The notes below the pieces were generated by a model. The model worked only from the letters and a program-made list of their open reading frames with translations, did not search any database and had not been told where the DNA came from. From Brevundimonas sp. UBA4553 (GTDB lineage Bacteria > Pseudomonadota > Alphaproteobacteria > Caulobacterales > Caulobacteraceae), in NCBI RefSeq assembly GCF_002387245.1, contig NZ_DGLD01000019.1, positions 248,001 through 312,000 on the forward strand: 64,000 nucleotides of DNA. Reading direction: 5' to 3'. Shown here in pieces: positions 8,146-16,423 of the stretch. The position numbers and the translations under genes were made by a program. Positions within the stretch are counted from its first letter, which is position 1; every line of letters starts with the position of its first letter.

Positions 8146-8835
8146 TCAGGCTGCGGTTTTCCACGTCGGCTCGAGCGCCATGTGCGGCGGGCAGGGGGCT
8201 ACGGCCTGGACGGGCAGGCCGCCCAGTTCATTGGCGTAACCATGGTTGACGTCCCGATGGTGCGCTTCGTCGGCCCGCACCACCAGCACTACGTCGCGCA
8301 GGGTGGCGTCGTCCGCCAGACCCCAGTAGCGTTTGGCGATCTCCGGGGCCGCGACGTTGGGGCTGCGACCCTCGTCGATCTCGGCGAGATAATGAGTATA
8401 GCTGATCACGGCTTCCTCCTCGAAGTAGCCGACTACGCGGTGAGCCGTCTTCGAGGAAACCAGGTAGAGGGCGAAGAAGAACAGATAGAAGACCCACTGT
8501 ACGGAGACGATCACGAAGCGTTCGAACAGGGTCGGCTTGGCGACCTCGATGAAGGTCATCAGATGCATGCGTTCGTTCTCGGCCTCATCCATCAAGGTCT
8601 TGATCCAGCCCCGGTCGTCGCACATGCGCCGCAGGCAGCTGAGGTGATTGATGGTGGCGCCGACCATGCCGGGCACGGCCGCGACGGTCTCCAGGACGAC
8701 AGCGCGGTGGCCGTAGCGCTTGGCGAAGAAGGTGTCGGCGCACCAGCGCAGCAGCTTGGTGAAACCGAAGGCGACGCGGTCCGAGAGGCCCTTGGGCTGG
8801 TGGTGGATGGAGAGATCGACGAGGGGGGCGCTCAT
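8146..8835 (-). CDS. aox: Alternative oxidase (cyanide-resistant ubiquinol oxidase)
   Basis: Protein of 229 residues that matches the di-iron alternative oxidase family: LETVAAVPGMVG, the ligand motif DEAENERMHLM, FEEEAVISYTHYL, and ADEAHHRDVNH. These provide the four glutamates and two histidines of the di-iron centre. There are two hydrophobic stretches (around VAAVPGMVGATINHL and VSVQWVFYLFFFALYLVS) for peripheral attachment to the inner membrane. The enzyme oxidises ubiquinol and reduces oxygen to water without pumping protons. AAGGAA precedes the ATG. It is divergently placed from fixLJ, which suggests oxygen- or redox-linked control. Bacterial copies are uncommon and occur mainly in alphaproteobacteria. 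Confidence 0.93.
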   Translation of the reverse strand: MSAPLVDLSIHHQPKGLSDRVAFGFTKLLRWCADTFFAKRYGHRAVVLETVAAVPGMVGATINHLSCLRRMCDDRGWIKTLMDEAENERMHLMTFIEVAKPTLFERFVIVSVQWVFYLFFFALYLVSSKTAHRVVGYFEEEAVISYTHYLAEIDEGRSPNVAAPEIAKRYWGLADDATLRDVVLVVRADEAHHRDVNHGYANELGGLPVQAVAPCPPHMALEPTWKTAA

Positions 8836-8981
8836 GGCCTGTTCCTTCAGGTGCCAGCCGGTCCATCCGGCTGGCGATGACGGCGGTGTAGAACCCCTCC
8901 CGGCATCCCGATATTTCGGTTTTGACCCTAGGGGGAATTGCGGAGGCGCGAGCGGTGGCCAGAGGGGGTAAGGAGAGAACC
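8836..8981. promoter_or_regulatory. Divergent promoter region between aox and fixL
   Basis: A 146-base spacer serves both divergent starts. I see no FNR/FixK box (TTGAT-N4-ATCAA). AAGGAG at 8970-8975 is the fixL ribosome site. Actual promoter positions could not be assigned. Confidence 0.35.
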
Positions 8982-10460
8982 ATGCGCGTCTTCCGATCGC
9001 CGATCACCTCGCCGTCGGCCCTGATCCGACCGCACTCGCCCTGGATTGCGGCGGGAGCGGCGTTGCTGGTCGCCGGCGTTGCAGTCTTGGTGCGGCTGAA
9101 CCTGTCGGAGGCGCTGGACGAGCAGGCCTCCTTCCTGATCTTCGTGCCGGCCGTCGTCGTGGGCGCGGCGTTCGGGGGCGCGGGGCCGGGTGTCTTCGCA
9201 ACCCTGCTTGGGCTGTCCAGCGGTTTGCTGCTGGCGAGGGGCGGGCAGGCTCCCTGGTTGGAAACAGGCCTCTTTGTGATCGTCTGCGCCGCCGTGACCT
9301 TGGGCGGCGAATGGTTCCAGCGGGTCCACCGTGAGCTCTCCGGTCGCGAGACCCATCTGCGGCTCATCCTCAACACCGTTCCTGACGCTATGATCCTCAT
9401 CGATGAGGGCGGAACCATGCGGGCCTTCAGCCCAGCGGCGGAACGCCTGTTCGGCTGGGCGGCGGAGGAGGCCGTCGGGCGGAACGTCAGCATGCTCATG
9501 CCGTCCCCTCATCGTGAGGCCCATGACAGCTACCTTGAGCGGTACGAACGCACGAAAGAACGGCGGATCATCGGCCTGGGGCGGGTCGTGGTGGGGGAGC
9601 GGCGCGACGGCTCGACCTTCCCGATGGAGCTGGCGGTCGGAGAGATGCGGACCGCCGAGGGACGATTCTTCACCGGTTTCGTGCGCGACCTGACCGAGCG
9701 CCAACAGGCCGAGGCGCGGCTTCAGGAACTTCAGGCCGATCTCGTCCGGGTGTCACGCCTGACAGCGCTCGGGGAGATGGCGTCGGCTCTGGCGCATGAG
9801 CTGAACCAGCCGCTGACAGCCATCTCCAACTATCTGAAGGGCTCGCGACGCCTGCTCGCTGGCGACACGGTTTCCCTTGCGCGTGTCGGCGACGCCGTCG
9901 ACCGCGCCGCCGAACAAGCTCTGCGGGCCGGCGTCATCATCCGTCGTTTGCGCGATTTCGTCGCGCGGGGCGATACAGAACGACGTATCGAGGACCTGCC
10001 CAAGCTGGTGGAGGAAGCCTGCGCTCTCGCCTTGGTCGGCGTGCGCGAACACGGGGTCCGCGTCCGCATTGATATTGATCCTGCCGCAGGATGGGTGGTC
10101 GCCGACAAGGTGCAGGTGCAGCAGGTGCTGCTGAACCTGATAAGAAACGCCGTGGATGTGATGGAGGAGGCCTCGGTCAGACACCTCGGCGTCACGGTTG
10201 TCCCTGTCGACGAAGAGCGGGTGCGCATCACGGTGTCGGACACCGGCGCCGGTATTTCCCCCGGGGTGGCGGATCAACTATTCCAGCCGTTCGTGACGAC
10301 CAAGCGCACGGGTATGGGCGTGGGCCTGTCGATCTCGCGCACCATCATTGAGGCGCACGGCGGCCGGATCTGGTTTGACTCCAATGAAGCCGGCGGGACG
10401 AACTTCCATTTCACGCTGCAGCGCTCCCGCCCTGAAGAGGATTCCGCCGATGACGAATGA
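8982..10460 (+). CDS. fixL: Oxygen-sensing histidine kinase FixL
   Basis: Protein of 492 residues. Hydrophobic segments at about 21-38, 50-85 and 95-108 anchor it in the inner membrane. A PAS domain (about 120-240) matches the FixL heme PAS: SPHREAHDSYLERY has the histidine (181) at the heme-ligand position and IIGLGRVVVGERRDG has the arginine (201) that senses bound oxygen. The kinase core has AHELNQPL (His272), NLIRNAVDVMEE, DTGAGIS and GMGVGLSIS. In the family, oxygen binding shuts the kinase off. AAGGAG sits 7 bases before the ATG at 8982. Its stop overlaps the start of fixJ. Its placement opposite aox suggests the oxidase is a target, which is inference. Confidence 0.92.
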   Translation: MRVFRSPITSPSALIRPHSPWIAAGAALLVAGVAVLVRLNLSEALDEQASFLIFVPAVVVGAAFGGAGPGVFATLLGLSSGLLLARGGQAPWLETGLFVIVCAAVTLGGEWFQRVHRELSGRETHLRLILNTVPDAMILIDEGGTMRAFSPAAERLFGWAAEEAVGRNVSMLMPSPHREAHDSYLERYERTKERRIIGLGRVVVGERRDGSTFPMELAVGEMRTAEGRFFTGFVRDLTERQQAEARLQELQADLVRVSRLTALGEMASALAHELNQPLTAISNYLKGSRRLLAGDTVSLARVGDAVDRAAEQALRAGVIIRRLRDFVARGDTERRIEDLPKLVEEACALALVGVREHGVRVRIDIDPAAGWVVADKVQVQQVLLNLIRNAVDVMEEASVRHLGVTVVPVDEERVRITVSDTGAGISPGVADQLFQPFVTTKRTGMGVGLSISRTIIEAHGGRIWFDSNEAGGTNFHFTLQRSRPEEDSADDE

Positions 10461-11061
10461 TATCGTGGTCCATGTGATCGACGATGACGCCGCCGTGCGG
10501 GACTCGCTCGCCTTCCTGCTGGAGACTGCAGATCTGAACGTCTGCACCTACGAATCCGCTATCGGTTTCCTTGCTACGCCCGACCGGGCGGTCGGCTGCA
10601 TCATTACCGATGTGCGGATGCCCGAGATGACGGGCATGGAACTCGCGCGTCGCCTCCATGAAGCGGGATCCCGCGAACCGGTGATCATCATCACCGGTCA
10701 TGCCGATCTCCACTTGGCGATCGAGGCGATCCAGGCGGGCGTAGCCGATTTCATCGAAAAGCCCTTTGATGATGAGCTATTGCTGGCGTCGATCCGGCGG
10801 GTTGTCGCCAAGGCGGGCGAGGCGGCCCTGGTGGAAGTCGAACGTCGGGAGATCGCTGCGCGCTTCGACAGCCTTTCCGGTCGTGAGCGAGACGTATTGA
10901 AAGGCTTGGTCGAAGGCCGCGCCAATAAGGTCATCGCCTATGACCTGAATATCAGCCCTCGCACCGTCGAGGTGTATCGGGCCAACCTCATGAGCAAGAT
11001 GCAGGCAGGAAGTTTGTCAGAACTTGTTCGGATGACCCTGACCCTGCAGTCGTCCGCCTAG
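10450..11061 (+). CDS. fixJ: Response regulator FixJ
   Basis: Protein of 203 residues: a receiver domain (1-122) with the acidic pocket VIDDD, phospho-acceptor Asp54 in CIITDVRMPEMTG and lysine in FIEKPFDDE, then a LuxR/GerE helix-turn-helix (LSGRERDVLKGLVEG, NISPRTVEVYRANLM). This is the FixJ layout. Phosphorylation by FixL activates transcription of micro-oxic genes. The start overlaps the end of fixL by 11 bases, so the pair is co-translated. No fixK gene is found in the window; aox is the nearest possible target. Confidence 0.92.
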   Translation: MTNDIVVHVIDDDAAVRDSLAFLLETADLNVCTYESAIGFLATPDRAVGCIITDVRMPEMTGMELARRLHEAGSREPVIIITGHADLHLAIEAIQAGVADFIEKPFDDELLLASIRRVVAKAGEAALVEVERREIAARFDSLSGRERDVLKGLVEGRANKVIAYDLNISPRTVEVYRANLMSKMQAGSLSELVRMTLTLQSSA

Positions 11062-11072
11062 AGGTGGGGGCG

Positions 11073-11113
11073 CGGCTGTCAGGCGCGCCGACGCACGGCG
11101 AGCCTGACAGCCG
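11073..11113. terminator. Bidirectional hairpin between fixJ and the PA2169-type gene
   Basis: CGGCTGTCAGGC (11073-11084) pairs with GCCTGACAGCCG (11102-11113), and an inner CGCCG/CGGCG stem extends it. It lies between two convergent stop codons and can serve both transcripts; there is no marked T-run. Confidence 0.55.
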
Positions 11114-11130
11114 TCGCCAAAGCCAGGCCT

Positions 11131-11583
11131 TTAGCTATGGCGATGCTTCAGGCTGCTGACCGCGTCATGGTCGGCCTTGATGGTGGCATACTCGGCGGAG
11201 ATGCGTTGACGCAGCGTTTCGGGGAAGGATGCATCCTTTGCCGCCTCTTCGAAACGCGCCTTGATGACGTCTTCTCCGCGTTCGACCTCGGCGATCACGC
11301 CGCTGTCGTCGCGCCCCATCAGCTCACCCCTGAGTTCAGCGAACTTGTTGTGGATGCGGCCCAGCAGCGACTGATCATCTTCCGGTTCACCGCCCAGGTT
11401 CCGCACGTCAGCCTGAAGCCGGCGTCCGAGCTCTTCGCGCTGGTTGGCGCGATCTCTGAACATGCTCTTCAACTCGGGATTGCTGGCGCCCTCCGCGGCG
11501 TGACGATAGCCATGGACGCTGTCCAATGTGGTCTCGATCAGATCATTCAAGGCTTTGACGGCGCGTTCGTTGTCGGCGTGCAT
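11131..11583 (-). CDS. PA2169-family four-helix-bundle protein (DUF2383)
   Basis: A 150-residue, fully helical, charged protein. It begins with a motif typical of DUF2383 (NERAVKALNDLIETTLDSVHG), then YRHAAEGASNPELKSMF and the pattern AEYATIKADHDAVSSLK at the end. Family members are ferritin-like four-helix bundles induced by stress; their biochemical role is not established. The start is the ATG at 11583. It fits with a second ferritin-like gene at 21589-22089. Confidence 0.8.
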   Translation of the reverse strand: MHADNERAVKALNDLIETTLDSVHGYRHAAEGASNPELKSMFRDRANQREELGRRLQADVRNLGGEPEDDQSLLGRIHNKFAELRGELMGRDDSGVIAEVERGEDVIKARFEEAAKDASFPETLRQRISAEYATIKADHDAVSSLKHRHS

Positions 11584-11836
11584 GGAGGCGGTGTCCTTTA
11601 CAAAACGGGAAGATAGAACCTCCCATGTCGCGTCGTGTTCCGTGAGGCCTCGAGCCTACGACGTTGCTCCTGCACCTACCGTCATCTCCAGTCTTGGGAG
11701 GGAGCGTCCGCGCCTTCGGGCACGAGGTCTAGGATGGTCTCTATTTTTGCATCTGGCTCCTCTGGACGAGGAGGCTGGCGAAGGACCGTTCAGGAAGTCT
11801 TCGCAAAGCTTGAACTAGCTTCCACGGGGGGGAAGC

Positions 11837-13843
11837 ATGTTTCCAAGTCTGACTGAAAGTTATTTTGCGGCGGTCGCCGAAGCGAGCCCGGATGTCATGC
11901 GCATTCTGGAGCTTGACGGTACGGTCGAGTTTATGAATGCGCGAGGGCTCGCCCTTCTCGAGATCGACCGGTTCGACGCCAACCGTCACAGACGCTGGTC
12001 GGACCTGTGGCCCGAAGCCACGCGCCCGGAATTGCTGGCTTCGCTGGAGATCGCCATCGTCGGCGGTATCGGTCGGTTTCGCGGTTTCTGTCCGACCGCC
12101 AAGGGCAAGCCTCGCTGGTGGGACAGCGTGGTCTCGCCTATCCGGGATGATGCCGGTCATGTGGTCCGTCTGCTGGCCAGCTCACGCGATGTCACCGCCG
12201 AGGTGCGACGAGAAGAAAGGCTTCGCAAGGCCGCGCTGAGAATTCGCCGAGCCAAGGCCGACAAGGCGCGTTCTCTGGATCACCTTCGCGCCGCGGTGGA
12301 CGCCATGCCTGGAGGCATAGCTTTTTTTGATGCTGATGATCGTTTGACCATGTGCAACGCGGCTTATGAGGCCGCGTGCGTGCGGGTCGGCGGTGACGAG
12401 ATCCGCGTCGGGCGTACCTACAGGCAGCTGTTGCAGCGATCTCTCTCGCTGGACCTGTTTCCGGAAGCGCTCGGTCGTGAGGGCGAATGGCTGGAGACGA
12501 ACCTCGCCGCTCGCCAAAGAGGAGAAGCGAGAGAGCAGATGTTCTCCGACGGCCGCTGGTACAGATATGAAGATTGCAGGCTGCCAGACGGCGGATTGAT
12601 CTCCGCAGCGTTCGATATCACTGCCCTCAAAGGGCGCGAGCGAGACATGGCGGCTCAGGCGGTGGTCCTGGCCGAAGCCAAGGCTGCGGCTGAGTCGGCG
12701 AGCGAGGCGAAAAGCGTTTTTCTCGCCAACATGAGCCATGAGATACGAACGCCTTTGAACGGCATACTGGCGATGGCCGATCTCCTATGCGGAAAACCGC
12801 TGGCCCCGGATGCGGCCGAGATGGCCAGCGTGGTGCGCGAATCGGCTCTGATGCTGGATCATCTGCTGTCCGATATTCTAGACCTCGCCCGAATTGAATC
12901 AGGGGACGCGGTCCTCGACCTGGGGGTATTCGATCTACGGAAGGCGCTCGAAAACGTGATCGCCCTGGCGCGGCCGAGGGCTGCGGAGAAAGGTCTCGAG
13001 CTCACGCTTGCGATCGGTGCGAGGCTCGATCAGCCTGTTTCGGGGGACGTCAATCGGCTAAAGCAGCTGCTGAACAATCTGCTGTCCAACGCCGTCAAAT
13101 TCACCCATGAGGGTTCGATCAGCCTGACGGCGAGCCGGCAGGACGGAGGGACAGTGAGGTTCACGGTCGAGGACACGGGCGTCGGCTTCGATCCCGCCGA
13201 CAAGTCCCGTCTCTTCCGGCGGTTCGAACAGATGGATCCCAGCATCACCAGGCGTTATGGCGGGAGCGGTCTTGGACTGGCGATCTGTCATCAGCTTGCC
13301 GTCCTGATGGAAGGGACGCTCGATTGCGACGCCTCTCCAGGCCGCGGCGCCCGTTTCTGGGCGACCGTTCCTTTGGAACAGGCGAACGAGCCGGACCAAG
13401 CCGCCGGGTGGTCAGGCCCCTCAGCTCTGTCTTCTCTGCGGGTTTTGGCCGCCGACGACCATCCCGCCAATCGCAAGATTGTCGAGATGATCATGGGGAG
13501 CGCCGGCGCCGAAACCCATCTGGTGACGAACGGAGCCGAAGCGGTCGCCGCCTGCCGGTCTATGGCCTTCGATCTCGTGCTCATGGATATCCAGATGCCG
13601 GTGCTTGACGGTCTGTCTGCGGTTCGCGAAATACGGGCTTGGGAGCGAGCCGCCGGGCGATGGCCGGTTCCCATCCTGATGCTGTCAGCCAACGTCCAGG
13701 AGGAATATGTCGATGAGGCTGCGGCGTCCGGCGCCGACGGACATGTGGGAAAGCCTGTGACCGCAGACCGTCTTCTGTCTGAGATCGCTCAGGTGCTGGA
13801 CCATCATCACGGGGACGTGCGCCTTGCGGCAAGCGGCGGGTGA
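11837..13843 (+). CDS. PAS hybrid sensor histidine kinase with receiver domain
   Basis: Protein of 668 residues, with no membrane helix. Order: PAS (about 5-120, SPDVMRILELDGTVEFMN), a coiled linker, a second PAS (about 150-260, MPGGIAFFDADDRLTMCN), a helical linker, HisKA (about 295-360, NMSHEIRTPLNGIL with the phospho-histidine), HATPase (NLLSNAVKFTHEG, DTGVGFD, GGSGLGLAICHQL) and a C-terminal receiver (VLAADDHPANRKIV, DLVLMDIQMPVLDG with the aspartate). It is a cytosolic hybrid kinase; the signal and output partner are unknown. GGGGGGAAG precedes the ATG. The gene is monocistronic by spacing. Confidence 0.9.
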   Translation: MFPSLTESYFAAVAEASPDVMRILELDGTVEFMNARGLALLEIDRFDANRHRRWSDLWPEATRPELLASLEIAIVGGIGRFRGFCPTAKGKPRWWDSVVSPIRDDAGHVVRLLASSRDVTAEVRREERLRKAALRIRRAKADKARSLDHLRAAVDAMPGGIAFFDADDRLTMCNAAYEAACVRVGGDEIRVGRTYRQLLQRSLSLDLFPEALGREGEWLETNLAARQRGEAREQMFSDGRWYRYEDCRLPDGGLISAAFDITALKGRERDMAAQAVVLAEAKAAAESASEAKSVFLANMSHEIRTPLNGILAMADLLCGKPLAPDAAEMASVVRESALMLDHLLSDILDLARIESGDAVLDLGVFDLRKALENVIALARPRAAEKGLELTLAIGARLDQPVSGDVNRLKQLLNNLLSNAVKFTHEGSISLTASRQDGGTVRFTVEDTGVGFDPADKSRLFRRFEQMDPSITRRYGGSGLGLAICHQLAVLMEGTLDCDASPGRGARFWATVPLEQANEPDQAAGWSGPSALSSLRVLAADDHPANRKIVEMIMGSAGAETHLVTNGAEAVAACRSMAFDLVLMDIQMPVLDGLSAVREIRAWERAAGRWPVPILMLSANVQEEYVDEAAASGADGHVGKPVTADRLLSEIAQVLDHHHGDVRLAASGG

Positions 13844-14071
13844 GGCGGTCGAAGCTCCCCCGCGAACAAAGAGGAGAAACGCCGGACTGGCGGGTGGTCC
13901 TGCGAAGCTTGAACGCTGAAGCCTGATTGCTGTACCCGACCTGACGCAGCGCTGCGCGCACCGCCCCCAAGCCGTCTTCAGGCGTCGAAGAGGGGGGCGT
14001 GCACGGCTCCGAGGAACCCAAGGCCAAGCTTGCGGTTCTGGTTATGGGCCGCTGAGGGGGGCGAAACAGCC

Positions 14072-15694
14072 GTGCGCAGACGCTTGACGATACTAGTTCT
14101 CAGCGTAGCCGTTCCTGCGGCGGCGGCGCTGGGCTTGCTCGTCGGCTTCAATGTCCTTGAAGCCCGTCGGGCTCACGAAGGCGCCCTTCTGGCGACGGCC
14201 CGGGCGGTGTCGACGGCCATCGACATGGACCTGGTGCGGAAGCTCGACGCCGTCGACACCATCGCTTCTTCTGACGCCCTGATCGCCAAGGACTGGGCAA
14301 GACTGCGTGAGAGGGCGGCGCGCCTCGAGCTGGGGGAGGGCGGGGGGCTGTGGGTGACCGGTTCCGACAAGGCCCGGGCTATCATCATGCCTGACCAGTC
14401 GGGGAGGGGCGACCTGACCGCTCCGACGGATATCTGGCCGGACTCTGAGTCCCGGAACGCCTCGGAGGGCCCGGCGCGAGTGTCCAATCTGCATTTAGAC
14501 CCCCGATCGGAGGTCCCGGTAATTTCGGTTGGTTCCAGCCCCGTGCTCCAGCAAACGGGCCGTGCGGCTGTCCTGACTATTCCTGCGTCTGGCTTCCGGG
14601 ACGTGATCAACCGCCAGCCGGCTGCAGCTTCGGCCCTCGTGACGCTCGTCGACGCCCGCCGTCGCGTGATCGCCAGATCACGCGATCACGAACTTTATGT
14701 CGGGGCGTCCGCGACGCCGGCCATGATCGCCGCCATGGCGGCCGCGCCTGACGGCGTGGTCGCGAGCCGGTCCCTCGATGGCGATCGAACGGTCGTGGCC
14801 TACAGCCGATCGGAAATCTCGGGCTGGACGACCATGGTCGTGGTTCCGCGCTGGTCCCTTGAAGCGCCTCTCTGGACAAACATCCTCGGTGTCGGCGCGG
14901 TGTTCCTTCTACTGGCCGGACTGAGCTTCGTGGCGGTGCGCAACCAGTCCGACGCCATCTCGCACGAGTTGGAGGCCTTGGAACAGGATGCGGCTGCGGT
15001 GGGACGGGGCGTGATCGTGACCCCTCGGCCAGGCCGCATTGCAAGCCTAGCCAAGGTCCAGACGGTCCTCAGCTGCGCGTCAGCCGAACTGGAGCGCCGT
15101 GACGAGCGGCAGACCCTTCTGATCAATGAGCTGAACCACCGGGTCAAAAACACCTTGGCGACCGTACAGGCCGTGGCGGCCCAGACCTTCAGGGGCGCCG
15201 AGCAGGAGGCTCTCCGAAAGTTCGACCAAAGGCTCGTCGCCCTCGGTCGGGCCCATGATCTGCTGACGCATGCGGTCTGGACCGAGGTCGAGATGAAGGA
15301 TGTGATCGAACGTTGCGCGGAAAACCATGAAGGCCGTATTCGAGCGAGCGGCCCCTCCGTCATGTTGCCTCCCGAGGCCGCCCTGGCGCTCTACATGTGT
15401 CTCCATGAGCTCACGACCAACAGTCTAAAATACGGTGCGCTCGTCTCGGAAACCGGGAGCATAGAGGTTGAGTGGTCGCGCCAGGAGGAGGGCGACATCC
15501 AATTCTTTTGGCGAGAAGAGGGCGGGCCTCTCGTGAGCGCGCCGACACGCGAAGGTTTCGGGACGAAGCTGATGGACAGACTGGCGCGCCATGAACTGAA
15601 CGGCAGGCTGGAGAGAGAATACATGCCGTCGGGTCTGGTCGCGCGGGGAAGATTCCGGCTTCCCCCCAAGAGCCGGTTTCGCTCTGACATGTAG
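14072..15694 (+). CDS. Membrane sensor histidine kinase of the HWE/HisKA_2 type
   Basis: Protein of about 540 residues. An N-terminal helix (LTILVLSVAVPAAAALGLLVGF), an extracytoplasmic sensor region of about 230 residues of the cache type (with GWTTMVVVPRWSLEAPL at its end), and a second helix (ILGVGAVFLLLAGLSFVAV) precede a kinase with LLINELNHRVKNTLATVQAVA, the H-box of the HWE/HisKA_2 families, then LHELTTNSLKYGAL and EGFGTKLMDRL. Such kinases often drive the PhyR general stress pathway or act without a paired regulator. An in-frame TTG lies at 14030, but the GTG at 14072 has GAGGGGG upstream and starts at the usual basic residues, so it is preferred. Confidence 0.85.
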   Translation: MRRRLTILVLSVAVPAAAALGLLVGFNVLEARRAHEGALLATARAVSTAIDMDLVRKLDAVDTIASSDALIAKDWARLRERAARLELGEGGGLWVTGSDKARAIIMPDQSGRGDLTAPTDIWPDSESRNASEGPARVSNLHLDPRSEVPVISVGSSPVLQQTGRAAVLTIPASGFRDVINRQPAAASALVTLVDARRRVIARSRDHELYVGASATPAMIAAMAAAPDGVVASRSLDGDRTVVAYSRSEISGWTTMVVVPRWSLEAPLWTNILGVGAVFLLLAGLSFVAVRNQSDAISHELEALEQDAAAVGRGVIVTPRPGRIASLAKVQTVLSCASAELERRDERQTLLINELNHRVKNTLATVQAVAAQTFRGAEQEALRKFDQRLVALGRAHDLLTHAVWTEVEMKDVIERCAENHEGRIRASGPSVMLPPEAALALYMCLHELTTNSLKYGALVSETGSIEVEWSRQEEGDIQFFWREEGGPLVSAPTREGFGTKLMDRLARHELNGRLEREYMPSGLVARGRFRLPPKSRFRSDM

Positions 15695-15852
15695 GAACGC
15701 GTCTCGCGTTGAGACACGACCCGATATCTAACGTCCTAACCTATGTTGCAGACAGGTTGGCGCTTAGGTGCTCTGCCTGACGCGCCCCTCCCCGGGTCCA
15801 GGCATGGCTTGTTCGAGTAGTGCCGGGCGTCTGCAGCAGGAGAGGCGACCTT

Positions 15853-16053
15853 ATGGCTACGGCGACGATTCTTCGGTGTCAGCGGAGAGATCCCAAGGGC
15901 GAAGTCCGGGTTTGGTACGAATACGCCCCGATTATCGACGGCCGCCCGCGGCGGCGACCCAACCACATGATGGGCTCGGCTGAAAGCGCCGCCGATCTGG
16001 CTCGACGTGACGGGTTCAGCCTCGACGACGCAATGCTGGATGTTCAGCTTTGA
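15853..16053 (+). CDS. Small hypothetical protein
   Basis: A 66-residue soluble protein starting MATATILRCQRRDPKGEVRVW with a conserved-looking centre (YEYAPIIDGRPRRRPNHMMG) and an acidic end (DGFSLDDAMLDVQL). GGAGAGGCG lies 8 bases before the ATG. I do not recognise the family. Its stop codon overlaps the TTG of the next tiny frame. Confidence 0.6.
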   Translation: MATATILRCQRRDPKGEVRVWYEYAPIIDGRPRRRPNHMMGSAESAADLARRDGFSLDDAMLDVQL

Positions 16054-16169
16054 CGCGGGAACGCCAGCGTTTGCGACGCGGCCTGCTGATCGTCATGGTT
16101 CTGGCGACGACAGTCTACATAGGGGTGAGCGCAAGCGTTCTGGTATGGGGCTTGAAAGCCGTTTTTTGA
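16050..16169 (+). CDS. Candidate 39-residue membrane peptide
   Basis: A TTG at 16050 overlaps the upstream stop (TTGA) and opens a 39-residue frame: a basic head (LTRERQRLRRG), then one transmembrane helix (LLIVMVLATTVYIGVSASVLVWG) and a short tail. The basic head, the helix and the 4-base overlap argue for a coupled gene. The non-ATG start and small size keep confidence low. Confidence 0.4.
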   Translation: MTRERQRLRRGLLIVMVLATTVYIGVSASVLVWGLKAVF

Positions 16170-16423
16170 CGCGAACCGGACGGCTTTGACGCCCGCTGAA
16201 CGACGCGCCAGAGACGCGCCTTTTCATGAGGCATGAAGGACGAACCTGTCAGCACGGGTCGATTGGGGACGGGGAGGCGCAACGGGGACACAGCCGCGTG
16301 ATCCATGACGCATGCCGAGGAGCGCGGCCTCCCATCGCTTTCCGACAGGGCCGATATCCCTGCTATAGGCGGCGCGTCGAGGGACCGGCGCGGGATGTCG
16401 GTCCGGCTGCAACGAGTCCTCCC

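Noticed and set aside
8836..8981. FNR/FixK box between aox and fixL
   Set aside because: No TTGAT-N4-ATCAA or close variant is present, so regulation by FixK is not claimed.
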